52,951 nt of DNA, from NCBI GenBank assembly GCA_964567755.1, contig CAZMNW010000051.1, positions 1 through 52,951 of the forward strand. The letters run 5' to 3'. The number at the start of each line of letters is the position of its first letter. Positions within the stretch are counted from its first letter, which is position 1. The position numbers were made by a program, and so were the translations under genes. The notes under the pieces are model-generated. The model saw only the letters and a list, made by a program, of their open reading frames with translations. It was not told the origin of the DNA and did no database searches. This document shows positions 14,126-23,507 of the stretch, piece by piece. The DNA is from DASRJW01 sp964567755 (GTDB lineage: Bacteria; Krumholzibacteriota; Krumholzibacteriia; G020349025).

Positions 14126-15766
14126 ATGGCCACGGGCGACGCGGACAACCGAGCGGATGGGGTGGAAAATCCGTCGGCAGCGGCTGTGCGCGCCGAGCTC
14201 GAGCGCATCCTCGAGAGCCCACACTTCACCGCTGCGGATCGTAGTAAACGATTTCTGGGTTTCCTGGTCGGTGAAACGCTCGCTGGTCGCACCAACCGTT
14301 TGAAGGAATACACGCTCGCCGTCGAGGTCTTCGACCGCGCCGAGTCGTTCGATCCTCGTACCAACCCGAGCGTTCGCGTCGAGGCGAGCCGGCTGCGCCG
14401 CAGGCTCGAGTACTACTACCTCACTCTCGGGCGCGAGGACTCGGTCTTGATCGAGATGCCTCGCGGTAGCTACACGCCGGTTTTCCGACTGCAGGCGGAT
14501 GTCTTGCATTTGCGCGAAGAGCTGGCGGCGCTACGGGCCGAGGATGTGCCCGAGCTGCCGTCCGGTCTCACGGGAGGCCCCTCGATCGCGGTGCTGCCGT
14601 TCGAGAACCTGGACGGCGGCGAGCGCCTCTTCGCCGACGGCGTCACGGTCGAGATCATGACGGCGCTGTCGCGGTTCCGCGACTTCCACGTCATCGGCCG
14701 CAATACGATGTTCCAGCACGACGCCAAGGATGGGGCCGCGCGGATCGGCCGTCAGCTCGGCGCGCGTTACGTGCTGCATGGGAGCGTGCGCCGGGCGGAG
14801 AATCGCGTGCGTATCCATGCAGAGCTCTCCAACGGTGCGACCGGCAGGGTTCTATGGGCCGAGCGCTACGAGCGCGACCTCACCGTCGAGTCCGTATTCG
14901 ACATCCAGGACGAGATCGCGAGCCATGTGGTGACCACCGTCGCCCAGCCACACGGGGTCATCGTGCGGCCCGAGCTGGCACTGGTCCGACGTAAACCAGT
15001 CGAGCATCTGGACGCTTACGACGCACTCTTGCTGTTCTATGACTACAGCGCCCGCCAATCCCCGGCAGGACACGCGCGAGCGTTCATGGCAATCGAGCGT
15101 GCCGTCCAGTCGGAGCCCGACTCGGCGACCCTCGCAGCCGTGCGCGCCCACCTCTATCTCGACATGTATCGTTTTGGATTCAACTTGCAGGGCTCGCGGG
15201 AACAGGCGCTCGGAGAGGGCACGCGCGGTGCGCATGCGGCGGTCAACATGGACCCGCAGAACCCCAAGGCCTACCACGCGCTCTTCCTGGCGCAGTTCGC
15301 GCACGGCGATCTCCGTGGCTTCCGGGAGTCGGGGAAACGCGCCCTGGGACTCAACCCGAACGACACGGACACCCTCGCCGATTTCGGGCTGCATTTGATC
15401 ATGAGCGAGGATTACGAATTGGGGCGTTTGTTCATGAAGGTCGCCCTGGCGCTCAACCCCGAGCCGCCGGACTGGTACTGGTTCGCGTTCTTCTCGCTGC
15501 ACTTCGCCCGCGGCGAGTTCGACGAAGCTCTCGACATGGCGCTACGCGCCCAGAACGAAGCCTTCTACTGGATGCACTGCATGCAGGCCACTGCTTTCGC
15601 GCAGCTCGGAATGATGGACGAAGCGGCAGCCGCCGTGCAGCGCCTGCTCGTGTTGTTCCCCGATTTCCCGGCGCAAGCCCAACGCGAGATCGAGCGCTGG
15701 CTGAGCCCGGCACGCGCCGGTCTCGTTCTGGACAATTTGCGCCGCGCCGGTCTCGCTGTCGAATGA
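14126..15766 (+). CDS. TolB-like domain and TPR protein with N-terminal regulator-like domain
   Basis: A 546-residue cytosolic-looking protein. Residues 15-115 (RAELERILESPHF, KRFLGFLVGETL, NPSVRVEASRLRRRLEYYY) match the N-terminal helical domain seen in many acidobacterial and rhizobial TPR regulators. Residues 150-280 form a TolB-like/FlgO-like fold (SIAVLPFENLDGG, GARYVLHGSVRR, WAERYERDL). The rest is TPR-like helices (ALALNPEPPDWYW and similar). The ATG at 14126 is chosen for its GGGGAGG site; an earlier frame start is less well placed. No membrane segment is visible. Likely a signalling or protein-interaction scaffold, divergently transcribed from the surface-protein genes. Partners are unknown. 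Confidence 0.8.
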   Translation: MATGDADNRADGVENPSAAAVRAELERILESPHFTAADRSKRFLGFLVGETLAGRTNRLKEYTLAVEVFDRAESFDPRTNPSVRVEASRLRRRLEYYYLTLGREDSVLIEMPRGSYTPVFRLQADVLHLREELAALRAEDVPELPSGLTGGPSIAVLPFENLDGGERLFADGVTVEIMTALSRFRDFHVIGRNTMFQHDAKDGAARIGRQLGARYVLHGSVRRAENRVRIHAELSNGATGRVLWAERYERDLTVESVFDIQDEIASHVVTTVAQPHGVIVRPELALVRRKPVEHLDAYDALLLFYDYSARQSPAGHARAFMAIERAVQSEPDSATLAAVRAHLYLDMYRFGFNLQGSREQALGEGTRGAHAAVNMDPQNPKAYHALFLAQFAHGDLRGFRESGKRALGLNPNDTDTLADFGLHLIMSEDYELGRLFMKVALALNPEPPDWYWFAFFSLHFARGEFDEALDMALRAQNEAFYWMHCMQATAFAQLGMMDEAAAAVQRLLVLFPDFPAQAQREIERWLSPARAGLVLDNLRRAGLAVE

Positions 15767-15842
15767 CGGAATCCATGGGCCCGTGGGTCAAACGACTGCG
15801 AACGCGTGGTCGACAGGTTGAACCAGCACCGCTGCGCTCGGC

Positions 15843-16943
15843 TCAGCCGTCGTTGCCGCGTGGGACCGGCGATCCCTTGATCTTGTCCGTTTCGCTCACG
15901 CCCGAGACGATCTCGATCTGGATGCCGTCGGAGAGACCAGTCTGGATCTCGCGGCGTTCGAATTGTTGCGGCGAAATCTCCACCTCGACGAACTTCTTGT
16001 CGTCCTCGAATTGCAGCAAGCTCTCGTTGATCGCCAGGACCTCGTCGCGTCGATCGAGAACGATGTCGGCGTTGGCGCTGTAGTTGGCGCGGATGAGGAT
16101 CTCGGTCTGGGGTTTGAGCGCGGCACGGATTTGGAACTGGATGGCGCCTTCCTGCTCGACCCCCTTCGGCGCGATGTGCTCGAGCGTGGCCTCGAGCTGC
16201 CGGCCCTCGACGGCGCCAATGGTGAGCAGGAGAGCCATCCCGACTTGCAGCTTGCCGACCTCCGATTCGTCGACGCGGCCTTCGAAGATCATGTCTTCCA
16301 TGTCGGCCACCGTGGCGATGGTGGTGCCGGCGTTGAACGTGTTGGTTTCGATCACCGAGTGCCCGACCTCGACCGGCATCTCCAGCACCGTGCCCGTGAT
16401 CGTCGAGCGCACCAGTGTGTTGGAGGCATTGCCGGCGCTGCGCAGGATGCCTTTCTGAATGAGGTCGAGATTGTCGTGCGCAGCCTCCCGCTCCGTCTCG
16501 GCGGACTGGTACGCGGACTCGAAGGGCTGGAACGCCGCTTGAGAGATGATGCCGTCGGCATTCAGCGCTTTGTTGCGCGCGTAATCTTTCTTCGCACTTT
16601 CGAAGCCGATCTGCGCGCGCGCCATCCGGTTCTGCGCGTTGTTGAGGTTGACCATGTCGGGCACGAGACGGATGCGGGCGATGAGATCGCCTTCCTTCAC
16701 GCGTTGTCCCGGTTCGACCGAGATGGCCTCGACGATGCCGGAGACGCGCGGTTTGATCTCCACTTCTTGGCGTGGCACGACGGATCCGGTCGCCACGGCC
16801 TTCTTGATGATCGTCGCTTTCTTGGGTGATTCGGTCTGGTAGATGGTGTCCGGCTTCTGCGACTTGGCCCACAGGAAGTACACCGTGCCGGCGAACAGGC
16901 AGAGGACGACGACTGCGGCCAGGATGGAGAGGATCTTCTTCAT
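15843..16943 (-). CDS. Periplasmic membrane-fusion protein of a MacAB-type transporter
   Basis: A 366-residue protein of MacA/HlyD type. It has one N-terminal membrane anchor (ILSILAAVVVLCLFAGTVYF), a lipoyl half-motif (VEIKPRVSGIVEAISVEPGQ), a helical hairpin, the second lipoyl half (TITGTVLEMPVEVGHSV) and beta-barrel and membrane-proximal domains. MFPs bridge the inner-membrane permease to an outer-membrane channel. The ATG at 16943 starts the anchor directly; AGGGG lies about nine bases upstream. It is the last gene of a four-gene operon, 89 bases after the second permease. No TolC-type gene is adjacent, so the channel is probably supplied from elsewhere, perhaps from 36670-38133. Confidence 0.88.
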   Translation of the reverse strand: MKKILSILAAVVVLCLFAGTVYFLWAKSQKPDTIYQTESPKKATIIKKAVATGSVVPRQEVEIKPRVSGIVEAISVEPGQRVKEGDLIARIRLVPDMVNLNNAQNRMARAQIGFESAKKDYARNKALNADGIISQAAFQPFESAYQSAETEREAAHDNLDLIQKGILRSAGNASNTLVRSTITGTVLEMPVEVGHSVIETNTFNAGTTIATVADMEDMIFEGRVDESEVGKLQVGMALLLTIGAVEGRQLEATLEHIAPKGVEQEGAIQFQIRAALKPQTEILIRANYSANADIVLDRRDEVLAINESLLQFEDDKKFVEVEISPQQFERREIQTGLSDGIQIEIVSGVSETDKIKGSPVPRGNDG

Positions 16944-17032
16944 GATTCGCGACCCCTGTCTGCTCGTGCCGGGCGCGTCTTGTGCGCCAGTGAAACCCTT
17001 GTGCGTTCGCCGCTGCTGCGCGGGTCGGCGCC

Positions 17033-18301
17033 TCACTCGCTGCGGAGTGCGACGACCGGGCTCACTTGCAGCGCCCGTTGCGCCGGCGCGAGCCCAGCCA
17101 GCACGCCTGCTGCGACCAGGATGCCGAGAGCCTGCAGCGCCTCACTCACGCCGACGTCCGGGTTGGTGAACATGCGACTCGCGTCGCCCGGCGGCAGCAG
17201 GTTTCCCACCAATTCGATGAGCGCGATGCCAGCCACCATCCCGATGTATCCGGCGACTGCGGTCAGGATCAGGGCTTCGAGGACAATCTGCCACACCACG
17301 GCCGCGGGCTTGGCGCCTACGGCGCGACGAATGCCGATCTCCTTGGTACGCTCCTTGACGATGATCAACATGATGTTCGAGACGCCGATGGCCCCAGCGG
17401 CGAGTGTGCCGCTCCCGACCAGCCATACGAGGATGCGAATACCGGTGAACAATGCCTGTACCTTGTCGTACTCCTCTTCGATGTTGAAGTGGCCGAATGC
17501 ACGCAGATCGTCCGGCGCCACCTTATGGCGCGACTTGAGCAACGTGAGCGCCTTTTCCTCGGCCTGCGATGCCGGCACTTCGGACCGCGAGATCACGGCC
17601 AGCCAACCGACCCGCTCACCGAAGTTGAAGGCGCGCTGAAAGGTCGTGAAGGGCACGAACAGCGTCTGTGCGTCACGATCGGCGTCGTCGCCCGACTGCG
17701 CCGACTTGAACACGCCGACGACCTGGAAGTAGACCCCCTGGATCACGATGGACGCGCCGATGGGCTCCTCGCCGCGCTCGAAGAGGACTTCGCGCACGCG
17801 CGTGCCGATGACCGCCACTTTGCGGCGCTCGTCGATGTCGATTGGGCTCAGGAAGCGCCCGACTTCGATCTCGAGCGACTGGATGCGCTGGATTTCCGGG
17901 TGATCGCCCATGACGCTGAAGGCACCCGCTTTGCGACCGCGCGTGACGTTGTTGCCGCCGGCAAAGCCACCGAGTTGATTGCGCGCGGCCACAACCTCCA
18001 CCTCTTGAACTTTGTCGCGAATCGCCTGCACGTCGGCGTTGGTGAGCTGGATGCGCCGCCCCGCCGGCATGCCGGCGAATGGCTTCTGTGTGCGCTGTGT
18101 CCAGATGAAGAAGCTGTTGGTCGCGCCGCCCCCGAAGTCCTGCATGACGCCGTTGCGCAGGCCGGACCCCGAGCCCAGCATCACCATGAGGAGAAAGATG
18201 CCCCAGAAGATCCCGAATGCCGTGAGCGCGGTGCGCAGGCGGTTGCGCATCAGGGCGATTCTGATCTCCTGCCAGTGGTCGAGGTCGAAGAGAAAACCCA
18301 C
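17033..18301 (-). CDS. MacB-like ABC transporter permease B
   Basis: A 422-residue permease with the MacB/FtsX layout: an N-terminal helix after RNRLRTALTAFGIFWGI, a large periplasmic MacB_PCD domain (about residues 45-280), then three C-terminal helices. The first of these carries GVSNIMLIIVKERTKEIGIRRAVGA, a conserved coupling motif, and the protein ends PVVALRSE. It is a homologue of the next gene upstream, with a ten-base gap between them. Two different permeases fed by one ATPase suggest a heterodimeric complex, in contrast with the usual MacB homodimer. Confidence 0.88.
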   Translation of the reverse strand: MGFLFDLDHWQEIRIALMRNRLRTALTAFGIFWGIFLLMVMLGSGSGLRNGVMQDFGGGATNSFFIWTQRTQKPFAGMPAGRRIQLTNADVQAIRDKVQEVEVVAARNQLGGFAGGNNVTRGRKAGAFSVMGDHPEIQRIQSLEIEVGRFLSPIDIDERRKVAVIGTRVREVLFERGEEPIGASIVIQGVYFQVVGVFKSAQSGDDADRDAQTLFVPFTTFQRAFNFGERVGWLAVISRSEVPASQAEEKALTLLKSRHKVAPDDLRAFGHFNIEEEYDKVQALFTGIRILVWLVGSGTLAAGAIGVSNIMLIIVKERTKEIGIRRAVGAKPAAVVWQIVLEALILTAVAGYIGMVAGIALIELVGNLLPPGDASRMFTNPDVGVSEALQALGILVAAGVLAGLAPAQRALQVSPVVALRSE

Positions 18302-18310
18302 TTCGTACTC

Positions 18311-19543
18311 CTACTCCTCGCGCAGCGCTTCGACCGGTCGTACGGCCGCCGCCCGCCGTGCTGGAAAGAAGCCGGCGATGGCGCCGGCCGTGACCAAGAG
18401 CCCGGTGGCGGCGATGGCGACGCCGAAATCCACTTCGGGGTTGCGGAAGTAATCGGACCCCTGGATGCCGCGCGCCATCAGCTCGAGCAGCGCGACGCCG
18501 GCCACGAGACCGAAGTACCCGGCCACCGCGGTCACCAACACGGCTTCCTGCAACACGAGCTGCATCACCGACCAGGGTGTCGCACCCAGGGCCTTGCGGA
18601 TGCCGATCTCCTTGGTGCGCTCCTTCACCGCGATCATCATGATGTTGGAAACGCCGACGACCCCCGCCAGCAGCGTGCCGATGCCGATGACCCACACGAA
18701 CGTGCGGATGCCACCCATGAGATTGACGTAGCGCTGGAACGTCTCGACCGCGTTGAAAATGGAAACGGCTCGCTGATCTTCGGGGTCGAAGTCATGGCGT
18801 TCGGCGATGCGATTGCGCAGATCCGTGGCGATGGCCACACTTTCGTCCACGGTCGCGTCTCCCACTGTCATCATCATCATGCCCACTCGGTTGGCGCCGT
18901 TAAAGGTGCGCTGCGCCGTTGAGATCGGCAGGTAGATCGTCTCCATCTCGCCCTCGCTGCCCTCGTCGATGAACACGCCGACGACCCGGAAGGGGATGCC
19001 GTTGACCTCGATGTACTCGCCGAGCGCCGGGCGCCCCTTGAATAACTGCGCCTTGACGCGGTCGCCGATGACGGCCACCTTGCGGTGCTCGCGCAGGTCG
19101 AGCGGGTTGATGAAGCGGCCTTCGCTCACGAGGGTGCGCTCGAGGATCTGGTGGTCCGGGTGCACCGACCGTACGTTGAAGCTCGAAGTCACACCCTTGT
19201 ATGCGACCGTGAGATTGCCACGAATGAAGAAGCGCGAAGTGATGTGATCGACGCCGTGGAGGTTGGCCCTGATGTCCTCGTAGTCCTCGTTGGTGAACTG
19301 CACCGTGCGGCCGGGACGCAACCCCCGGTACGGCTGGCTCGTCTGGCCGCTGCGCACCCAGAAGCTGTTGGTCGCATCGTCGCGAAAACCGTATTCGACG
19401 CCGTGGGTGAGACCCTTGCCGGAACCGAGCAACACGACGAGCATCAGGATGCCCCAAGCGACACTGAAAGCGGTGAGCACGGTGCGCAGCTTGTTCTTGC
19501 GCACCGTGTCGAGGATCTCCTGCCATGTGTCGACATCGAGCAT
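18311..19543 (-). CDS. MacB-like ABC transporter permease A
   Basis: A 410-residue permease of the same MacB/FtsX type as its neighbour: RKNKLRTVLTAFSVAWGI, a periplasmic MacB_PCD domain, then VGVSNIMMIAVKERTKEIGI and two further helices, ending VRPVEALREE. The ATG at 19543 follows GAGGGGTG at a suitable distance and lies four bases after the ATPase stop, so translation is coupled. The two permeases share motifs throughout but are clearly diverged (for example LGSGKGLTHG against LGSGSGLRNG), which points to an old duplication. Confidence 0.9.
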   Translation of the reverse strand: MLDVDTWQEILDTVRKNKLRTVLTAFSVAWGILMLVVLLGSGKGLTHGVEYGFRDDATNSFWVRSGQTSQPYRGLRPGRTVQFTNEDYEDIRANLHGVDHITSRFFIRGNLTVAYKGVTSSFNVRSVHPDHQILERTLVSEGRFINPLDLREHRKVAVIGDRVKAQLFKGRPALGEYIEVNGIPFRVVGVFIDEGSEGEMETIYLPISTAQRTFNGANRVGMMMMTVGDATVDESVAIATDLRNRIAERHDFDPEDQRAVSIFNAVETFQRYVNLMGGIRTFVWVIGIGTLLAGVVGVSNIMMIAVKERTKEIGIRKALGATPWSVMQLVLQEAVLVTAVAGYFGLVAGVALLELMARGIQGSDYFRNPEVDFGVAIAATGLLVTAGAIAGFFPARRAAAVRPVEALREE

Positions 19544-19547
19544 GGTG

Positions 19548-20348
19548 TCACCCCTCGGAGCCCGGAGGCGCGGCAGGATGGCGCCAGATCCCGGCCGAAG
19601 GCACAACGACAACGTCCGCCGTCTCGGCGCGCTCGTCGCTCTCGACACATCCGTCCCGGAGCCGAATCACGCGGCGCGTCGTGGCTGCCACATCGCGCTC
19701 GTGCGTGACGATGAGGATCGTGACCCCGTTCGCGTTGATCTGCTGCAGCACCTCCATCACCTCGCGCGAGGTCTGTGAATCCAGCGCTCCGGTCGGCTCG
19801 TCGGCCAGAATGACCTTGGGCTGGCCGATCAGCGCCCGCGCGATGGCGACACGTTGCTGCTGGCCGCCGGAGAGTTCGCGCGGCAGGTGCCCAGCCCAGT
19901 CGAGCAGGCCCACCCTTTCCAAGTATTCGAGCGCCCGGCGGTTGCGCTCCCGCCGTGGCACACCTTGGTAATAGAGCGGCATGGCCACGTTCTCGGCAGC
20001 CGTCTTGAACGCAATGAGGTTGAAGGACTGGAAGATGAAGCCGAGCAGCTGGCTCCGGAGCCCGGCAGAGCGGGTTTCCGACAGGTTCTTCACCACGCGG
20101 CCATCGAGAACGTATTCACCCTCGTCGTAGTGGTCGAGAAGCCCCAGGACGTTCAGCAAGGTCGACTTGCCCGAGCCCGAGGCGCCCATGATGGCGACCA
20201 TCTCCCCCGAGGCGATATCGACGTCGATCCCCTTGAGAACATGGAGCTTACCACCCCCCATGGGGTAGCTCTTGTGCAGCCCCCGCAGTCGGAGCAGAGG
20301 GGTTCCGTTCCCTGTTTCCCAGCGATTCGAGGGCCCAATGGACGCCAT
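19548..20348 (-). CDS. ABC transporter ATPase, MacB/LolD type
   Basis: A 266-residue stand-alone ATPase. Walker A is GASGSGKST, the Q-loop region FIFQSFNLI, signature LSGGQQQRVAIARAL, Walker B VILADEPTGALD and switch His in VTHERD. These are hallmarks of the LolD/MacB family, which powers mechanotransmission rather than classical substrate passage. A C-terminal tail of about 30 residues (ESDERAETADVVVV) extends past the family core. It is the first gene of the operon ATPase, permease A, permease B, MFP. The substrate may be a peptide, a lipoprotein or a small toxic compound. Confidence 0.93.
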   Translation of the reverse strand: MASIGPSNRWETGNGTPLLRLRGLHKSYPMGGGKLHVLKGIDVDIASGEMVAIMGASGSGKSTLLNVLGLLDHYDEGEYVLDGRVVKNLSETRSAGLRSQLLGFIFQSFNLIAFKTAAENVAMPLYYQGVPRRERNRRALEYLERVGLLDWAGHLPRELSGGQQQRVAIARALIGQPKVILADEPTGALDSQTSREVMEVLQQINANGVTILIVTHERDVAATTRRVIRLRDGCVESDERAETADVVVVPSAGIWRHPAAPPGSEG

Positions 20349-20958
20349 GACTGGATTCTACGCACTCCGGACGCCCGTGGTTACCCTGCGCCGCCGGAAT
20401 CCGCTCGCGCCCAGGAGGGGGGTTAGGTCTGTCGCGCGACCCAGGGCATCCGAGATTCTTGCGGAGTGGGAGCAGGTCTAGCCGCCCAGTCGCACAGGCC
20501 GCCGTCCCACCGAGTGCACTACGAGGGTGCGCAGGCGCATCGGTGGTAAACGGATGGGTCCCGTCAACGCGGTCGACACTTCGCGTCGCCCAAGTTTACA
20601 GTTCCGAGGTGCGGGCGAGGCAAAACACACGCTCTTGCGCCATATTTTGAACGGCATGGAACTTCCATTCTCTCCGCATGATGAGAACCGGACATTTCAT
20701 GAAGTACGCGGTGGGTGCGCGGCAAACCGTCGATCGTCATCCTCGTCGGGGTTTGGTTCGAGCGGCCAGGCTGTGCACATTGAGAATCCGGCCCAGGCTG
20801 TCCAACGTTTTCCGGGCCCGACATTTGGAATCCGGGGGCCCAAGTCGTCCAACGTTTTCCCGGTCCGACAGTTGGAATCGGCCGCTCCACGTTTTCCTGG
20901 ACGGCAATTTGGATCCGGGCGGCCAGTGGCCAGACTATTCCTCGGGCCGCGAGGACGA
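20349..20958. repeat. Intergenic region with degenerate tandem repeats at about 20773-20931
   Basis: No convincing gene lies in these 610 bases. Between 20773 and 20931 a unit recurs about three and a half times: TCCAACGTTTTCC (20801, 20848 and, as TCCACGTTTTCC, 20886), each followed by a CCGAC/GGC and TTTGGAATCCGG-like element (20823, 20871, 20908). Spacings are 47 and 38 bases, so it is neither a CRISPR array nor a clean satellite. The rest, 20349-20772, shows nothing recognised except the putative promoter zone of the ATPase operon. Confidence 0.45.
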
Positions 20959-21978
20959 TCAGCGGCCGATTCCGAAGGTCACCGAGAGGCCGTGGGCTCC
21001 ATCGTCACCAATGGCGTCGAAGTCGGCGAAGACGTAATGATAGCGCAGGTCCACTGCAATCGAGAAATCATACGTTCGCAGCGCCAGCAACCCGACACCC
21101 ACATCGGCGGTGAGCGTGGTCTCGCTCGAGGTCTCCGTGTTCACGTATGTAAACCCGTCGTAGGTCACCGGCACCTGCTTTTCAATGCTCAGTGAGTGGA
21201 TTCCTAGACCTCCGCCGAGATAGGGCGAAAAATCGCCGGTGCCGAAAATGCGGGCGGCGAACAAATCGAAGATCGTCCATTCGACCGTCTCGTCCCTCCA
21301 CGAGAATCCGAGCAGCGGTGTGCTCTCGATCATCAGATTCCCGGCTTCGTGTTTGATGACGAGACGAAGACTCGTCAGTCGATCCACACCGCCATAGCTG
21401 TCCGACGCCGGAAACAACCCGCCGGCTCGGATGCCAAGGCCCGATCGGGAAGCCCGGCGCCGAGGCTCGATCGTTTCCTCGAGTGTGACCGTATCGACCG
21501 TCGCCCGATCGGACGACGTCGCGCCGGTCGCAATGCCATCGGCCGCGCGACGGACGACGGCATCGAGGTCTTCTTCGGCGATGGCGGTGATCTGATCGGC
21601 GTAGTACGGATCCGTCTCCCCGGTGCGTAGCGCTCGGATGCGAAGGATGATCTTCTCTCCCAGGCGGCTCAAAGAGCCATAGACGACTTGAGCCGCTCCA
21701 TGATCTGCAGCCAGGGCGGCCGCGCACTCGGCGTCGTCGCATGCATTTTCGCCGAACGGGAGTTCTGCGCCGAGTCCATTCGTGGACATGACGTCGATGC
21801 CAGCGGACTCGAGCTCGCCCTGCAGGAGATCACCGACGACGAACACCGTGGTGTCGCTCACGCCGATCGCGCGCAGCGGGAGCAGTAGAGCTGGCGAATC
21901 CTTCGCAGCGGAAGCGGTAGTGGAAAGAATCGCGAGCAGAACCGGCAGGGCTATCGAGCGCGCGATCATGCGGCGCAA
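20959..21978 (-). CDS. Outer-membrane beta-barrel protein with TolB-like N-domain
   Basis: A 339-residue exported protein. A signal peptide ends in TTASAA. Residues 25-145 look like the alpha/beta TolB-N/CsgG-like fold (ALLLPLRAIGVSDTTV, then AAQVVYGSLSRLGEKIILRI) with a C-x4-C pair (CDDAEC). Residues 180-339 are alternating strands ending in a terminal aromatic/polar strand pattern, consistent with an eight-stranded OmpA/OmpW-like barrel. The TTG at 21978 has AGGAG seven bases upstream; ATG at 21969 is the alternative. Linking a TolB-like periplasmic domain with a barrel suggests an envelope sensor or assembly role; this is inference. Confidence 0.75.
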   Translation of the reverse strand: MRRMIARSIALPVLLAILSTTASAAKDSPALLLPLRAIGVSDTTVFVVGDLLQGELESAGIDVMSTNGLGAELPFGENACDDAECAAALAADHGAAQVVYGSLSRLGEKIILRIRALRTGETDPYYADQITAIAEEDLDAVVRRAADGIATGATSSDRATVDTVTLEETIEPRRRASRSGLGIRAGGLFPASDSYGGVDRLTSLRLVIKHEAGNLMIESTPLLGFSWRDETVEWTIFDLFAARIFGTGDFSPYLGGGLGIHSLSIEKQVPVTYDGFTYVNTETSSETTLTADVGVGLLALRTYDFSIAVDLRYHYVFADFDAIGDDGAHGLSVTFGIGR

Positions 21979-22093
21979 GAGCCATCTCCTTGTCAGATGA
22001 CAGGCACGTACGAAGTCTATTTTTCAGGTTCCAATTTGTCAACCGTAGGCACACAAGCCACTGCGACACTCTGTTGAGTCGGCGTGCGGGGCT

Positions 22094-22591
22094 TCAGGAT
22101 CGGATTGGTTGCTGCAGAACTTCGAGCAGGATGCGCTCCAAGCACCTGGCCGCGAAGCGCTTGTGCAAGGCGGTGAGGAGCCAGGGCCAGATGAGGCCCC
22201 AGAAACCGGCGTGGAAGAAAAGTTGCAACCGATCGACTGGGTGCGCGATGTGTGCCCAGAGGAGACAACACGCCATCAAAACGACGAACAGGACCGCGCC
22301 AAGTGTGACGCAGTAAAGCGTCCATTTCCAATAGCGCGCGCGATAGAAGATTTCGCCAGCCTTCCTTTCGACCACGACCTCGTTCAACCCGACGGCGATC
22401 GCCGTCGAGAGTGTGGTGGCACGGAACGCGATGCGATCCGCGCTCAAGGATTCGACCTCGTATTCCGCGCGGCGACGGATTCCAGGGGCGATGAGCCCGG
22501 TACGTACTCGTGCGGCGACCCTTGCCGTGAAGTCGTGCGGAATCTGCAGCACCGCGACGCGTCCCTCGAACTGCGGCAAAAAAAGATGCAT
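22094..22591 (-). CDS. Hypothetical inner-membrane protein
   Basis: A 165-residue protein. The N-terminal 85 residues form a small strand-rich cytosolic domain (FEGRVAVLQIPHDFTARVAA, RRAEYEVESLSADRIAFRA). It is followed by two membrane helices (LYCVTLGAVLFVVLMACCLLW and a GFWGLIWPWLLTAL segment) and a basic tail. Ribosome site GGAG lies upstream of the ATG. It is divergent from the 22724 gene, with only 132 bases between starts, so the two may share regulation. No family recognised. Confidence 0.65.
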   Translation of the reverse strand: MHLFLPQFEGRVAVLQIPHDFTARVAARVRTGLIAPGIRRRAEYEVESLSADRIAFRATTLSTAIAVGLNEVVVERKAGEIFYRARYWKWTLYCVTLGAVLFVVLMACCLLWAHIAHPVDRLQLFFHAGFWGLIWPWLLTALHKRFAARCLERILLEVLQQPIRS

Positions 22592-22723
22592 CCCGACGTA
22601 CTCCAGAAAGCCGGTTTGTGGGTCACGAATGCATCATCCAATCCAGCCCGTGCGGCTCGGCCTGTGCATGGGAAGCAGCGTCTCGGTCCCTTGGAGCCAG
22701 CAACTGGAAGGAGGCGGGTCGTG

Positions 22724-23449
22724 ATGGCAACGATCGCCGCTCTGATTCTGGCCGCCGTCGCCGTGGCGGCCGTCGCCGGTGGCGTCCGCGCCGCCCGCCG
22801 GCGCGCCGCAGCCCAGACACAGCGGCTGCTCCAACTTGGCTTCGCTCCGTGCGAGGCCGAATTGTCGCAGTTGCAGGACATTGCACGGCGACTGCGGAGC
22901 TCGAGCGAGTTCGATGTGCGCCGGGCTTGGAAGCGCAGCGGATCGGCCGGGCCGATCCACTGGTACGAGGTGATCCAGGCACGGCGTGACGAGCCGGCCA
23001 ATGCGAGCGACGAGTTCCTGTGCACGCTTCGCAGGCGATCCCGTGAGCCCTTCGTCTTGTACCTGAAGCCGGTGCCGCTGGACCGGGGGTTTCGTTCCAG
23101 TCTGATCGAGAATCTGCTCGCATTCACCACGCCCAGACATCTGGAGAAGATCGATCTCGGCAACGGTGCCTACGCGCAGTCCGTGCTCGCAGCTTTCTGT
23201 CCAAAGGGCACGGGCTTGTCCGAGTTGATCGATGAAGAACAGCTGCAGCTGCTGGCGCAGGGAGCGCGTCATGGAATCTTCGCCATCCGCGGCGAAGGCG
23301 AGCACTGCTCCTTAAAGCTGCTTGGCGCCTATGCGGCCAAGTCCTTGGCGCCCGTGAGTTGGGAGGACACCTGCACGTTTGTCGAAAAGATCGCGGCGTG
23401 TTCCTTGCCGGGTGCAACTGTCCGCCCCGCCATGGCTGCACGAGGATGA
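22724..23449 (+). CDS. Membrane-anchored hypothetical protein upstream of histidine kinase
   Basis: A 241-residue protein with one N-terminal membrane helix (ATIAALILAAVAVAAVAGGV), then a basic stretch and a cytosolic domain with LGFAPCEAELSQLQDIARRL, FVLYLKPVPLDRG and FAIRGEGEHCSLKLLGAYA. AAGGAGG at 22708-22714 fits both GTG 22721 and ATG 22724. It is the first of three same-strand genes, followed after 58 bases by a histidine kinase. It could be an accessory of the two-component system. Family unknown. Confidence 0.7.
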   Translation: MATIAALILAAVAVAAVAGGVRAARRRAAAQTQRLLQLGFAPCEAELSQLQDIARRLRSSSEFDVRRAWKRSGSAGPIHWYEVIQARRDEPANASDEFLCTLRRRSREPFVLYLKPVPLDRGFRSSLIENLLAFTTPRHLEKIDLGNGAYAQSVLAAFCPKGTGLSELIDEEQLQLLAQGARHGIFAIRGEGEHCSLKLLGAYAAKSLAPVSWEDTCTFVEKIAACSLPGATVRPAMAARG

Positions 23450-23507
23450 TCGAAATCCGCGACGCGCGCGAGGCGTGTCGAGAAACTGGCGCATCGCCGC
23501 GAGGACC

